A stretch of DNA of 64,000 nucleotides from DATATV01 sp036268615. Its GTDB lineage: Bacteria > Actinomycetota > Actinomycetes > Mycobacteriales > Pseudonocardiaceae. The notes below the pieces were generated by a model, which did not search any database, was not told the DNA's origin, and was given only the letters and a program-made list of their open reading frames with translations. The translations under genes and the position numbers were made by a program. Where the stretch lies: contig DATATV010000053.1 in the NCBI GenBank assembly GCA_036268615.1, positions 1 to 64,000 of the forward strand, in the 5' to 3' direction. This document shows, one piece after another, positions 62,560-64,000 of this stretch (positions within the stretch are counted from its first letter, which is position 1; each line of letters opens with the position of its first letter).

Positions 62560-63942
62560 GTGAAGAGAATCCGTAGGCCGGTACGCATCGCGCTGGCGAT
62601 CGTCCCCGCTCTCGCCCTGGCGGCGTGCGGGCTCGGTACGGCGTCGACGACCAGTTCGCCGGCGACCACCACCAAGGTCATTCCGGATCTCCGGCCCAAC
62701 CAGAAGGTGTCCATCACCTTCGAGAGCTACAACCTGTCCACCGCTGGCCCCTGGACGGACACGTTCAACCAGCTGATCGCGAACTTCGAGAAGATGTACC
62801 CGAACATCACGGTCACCGCGCAGAAGCCGGGCGGCGCCACCGCCAACGGGGTGACCAACGCGATCAGCAGCCTGCAGACCGAGGTCGCCGCAGGCAACGC
62901 GCCCGACGTGGCCCAGGAGACCTTCGGCGACATGGACTTCGTCGTCAACAAGCTCAAGGCGCAGCCGCTGGACGACCTGGTCGGCAAGCAGGCCGTGCAG
63001 GCCAACTTCGGCGGCACCTATCCCTACGCGCCGAGCGCCGAGACGCTGGGCGACGTGGGTGGCAAGACCTACGGCGTGCCGTTCGTGTTCTCCACCCCGG
63101 TGCTCTACTACAACGCCAGCCTGTTCAAGGCGGCCGGGCTGGACCCGACCAGGCCGCCGACCACCTGGGCCCAGGTGAAGACCGACGCGCTGGCGATCAA
63201 GAGCCACACCGGCAAGGACGGCGCCTACGTCGACTGCCTGACCCAGGTCGCCGGTGACTGGTGCTACCAGGCGCTGGTCGGCTCCAACGGCGGCAGCGTG
63301 ATCTCCACCGACCAGTCCAAGCTGACCTTCGCCAACCCGCCGGCCGTGCAGGCCGTCGCGATGGCCCAGGACCTGGTCGACTCGGGCGCCTCGCCCAAGC
63401 TCACCCAGGTGCAGGCCTACCCGGAGTTCGCCGCCGGCAACATGGGCATGATCCTGGAGAGCAGCTCGTTGCAGGGCACCTTCCAGAAGGGTGCGGCCGC
63501 GGCCGACTGGCAGCTGTCCGACGCGGTGATGCCCAGCTTCAACGGGAAGACGACCGCGCCGACCAACTCCGGCGCCGCGCTGTTCGTGATGTCCACCGAC
63601 CCGGCCAAGCAGCGGGCGTCCTGGGACCTGATCAAGTACCTGACCAGCAACCCGGCGTTCACCCTGATCGCCAGCAAGATCGGCTACCTGCCGCTGCGCA
63701 CCGGGCTGGTGAACGACCCGACCGGTCTGCAGGGCTGGGCCAAGCAGAACCCGCTGCTGCAACCCAACCTCGACCAGCTGGCCCGGCTGCACCAGTGGGT
63801 GTCCTTCCCCGGCGACAACTACGTCCAGATCCGCAACGACATGTTGCAGGCCGTGGAGAAGGTGGTCTATCAGAACGCGGACCCGGCATCGACGCTGGCC
63901 GCGGCGCAGCAGGAAGCAACAACGCTCATGCCCAGCGCCTGA
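62560..63942 (+). CDS. Extracellular solute-binding lipoprotein of a sugar ABC importer
   Basis: 460 residues. A lipoprotein signal peptide with basic start and lipobox LALAAC places the lipidated cysteine at residue 23, making it a substrate for the Lgt encoded at 6854. The mature part is a type I (SBP_bac_1) binding protein: SITFESYN, ANFEKMYPNITVTAQ, VPFVFSTPVLYYNASLFKAAGL and MILESSS. It captures an oligosaccharide or glycerol-phosphate-like ligand outside the membrane. GTG 62560 follows AAGGAG. The specific ligand cannot be read from sequence. Confidence 0.92.
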   Translation: MKRIRRPVRIALAIVPALALAACGLGTASTTSSPATTTKVIPDLRPNQKVSITFESYNLSTAGPWTDTFNQLIANFEKMYPNITVTAQKPGGATANGVTNAISSLQTEVAAGNAPDVAQETFGDMDFVVNKLKAQPLDDLVGKQAVQANFGGTYPYAPSAETLGDVGGKTYGVPFVFSTPVLYYNASLFKAAGLDPTRPPTTWAQVKTDALAIKSHTGKDGAYVDCLTQVAGDWCYQALVGSNGGSVISTDQSKLTFANPPAVQAVAMAQDLVDSGASPKLTQVQAYPEFAAGNMGMILESSSLQGTFQKGAAAADWQLSDAVMPSFNGKTTAPTNSGAALFVMSTDPAKQRASWDLIKYLTSNPAFTLIASKIGYLPLRTGLVNDPTGLQGWAKQNPLLQPNLDQLARLHQWVSFPGDNYVQIRNDMLQAVEKVVYQNADPASTLAAAQQEATTLMPSA

Positions 63943-63976
63943 GCGAGGGATCGACCGTGTTCGTGGAGGCAACTGG

Positions 63977-64000
63977 ATGACCACCGGCACCTTCGTCGAG
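63977..64000 (+). CDS. Start of a probable ABC permease gene, truncated by the window end
   Basis: ATG 63977 with GGAGG at 63965-63969 begins a frame reading MTTGTFVE before the sequence ends. Position, 34 nt after the binding-protein gene, suggests the first membrane permease of the importer, but nothing in the eight visible codons proves it. Confidence 0.5.

Overview
The window is high-GC DNA from an actinomycete, most likely a member of the Pseudonocardiales. The pointers are an LCP ligase, a Cei-like envelope protein, an F420-type LLM oxidoreductase, DUF574 and DUF6328 proteins, a Ku/LigD-type repair pair, SigB/F-type sigma factor and promoters, and frequent GTG/TTG starts. Genus is not assigned. 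No tRNA, rRNA, CRISPR array, insertion sequence or prophage was recognised.

1-8 kb is a cell-envelope and copper-flavoured block: partial cutC, an LCP transferase, a CtaG-like protein, a BlaR-like M56 peptidase, a small membrane protein, a Cei-like protein, a BlaI repressor and lgt. Three perfect CTACA-N3-TGTAG dyads lie in front of the LCP gene, ctaG and the cei/small-protein divergent pair, with a half site in front of blaI, so a local BlaI regulon can be read from the DNA. 8-35 kb is mostly chromosomal housekeeping: SDR, AI-2E-type permease, PlsC-like acyltransferase, patatin, SigB/F-type sigma factor, PhoU, a GH65 phosphorylase coupled to a beta-phosphoglucomutase-like enzyme, a Fur-type regulator with catalase, metH behind an apparent SAH riboswitch, a Mug-type glycosylase, stress proteins behind SigB-type promoters, and a Ku plus ligase-less LigD pair. 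34-38 kb holds MarR and Lrp regulators, an MFS exporter and a VanB-type reductase.

37-60 kb is the accessory region of most interest. On the minus strand, 57195 down to 41806 looks like one transcription unit: FAD-dependent oxidoreductase, SGNH esterase/thioesterase, a 2068-residue KS-AT-ACP-KR-DH synthase, a stand-alone double FabA-type dehydratase, a PfaD-type enoyl reductase, then a complete heteromeric acetyl-CoA carboxylase (AccD-AccA fusion, BCCP, biotin carboxylase) joined by 4-nt overlaps. Upstream is an acyl-adenylate ligase with a rare TTA codon and a HAD gene broken by an in-frame TAG; downstream and convergent is a run of acyl-CoA-dehydrogenase-like, hotdog, alpha/beta-hydrolase and S41-like genes. 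The domain content is that of a reduced polyunsaturated-fatty-acid (Pfa)-like synthase lacking the chain-length factor, extra ACPs and PfaB, so the likely product is an unassigned secondary lipid. The carboxylase would make malonyl-CoA, the synthase would build and reduce the chain, the esterase would release it, and the flavoprotein and ligase would tailor or activate it.

60-64 kb starts a separate module: a LysR regulator divergent from a carbohydrate ABC importer (ATPase, lipoprotein binding protein, and the first codons of a probable permease cut by the window end).
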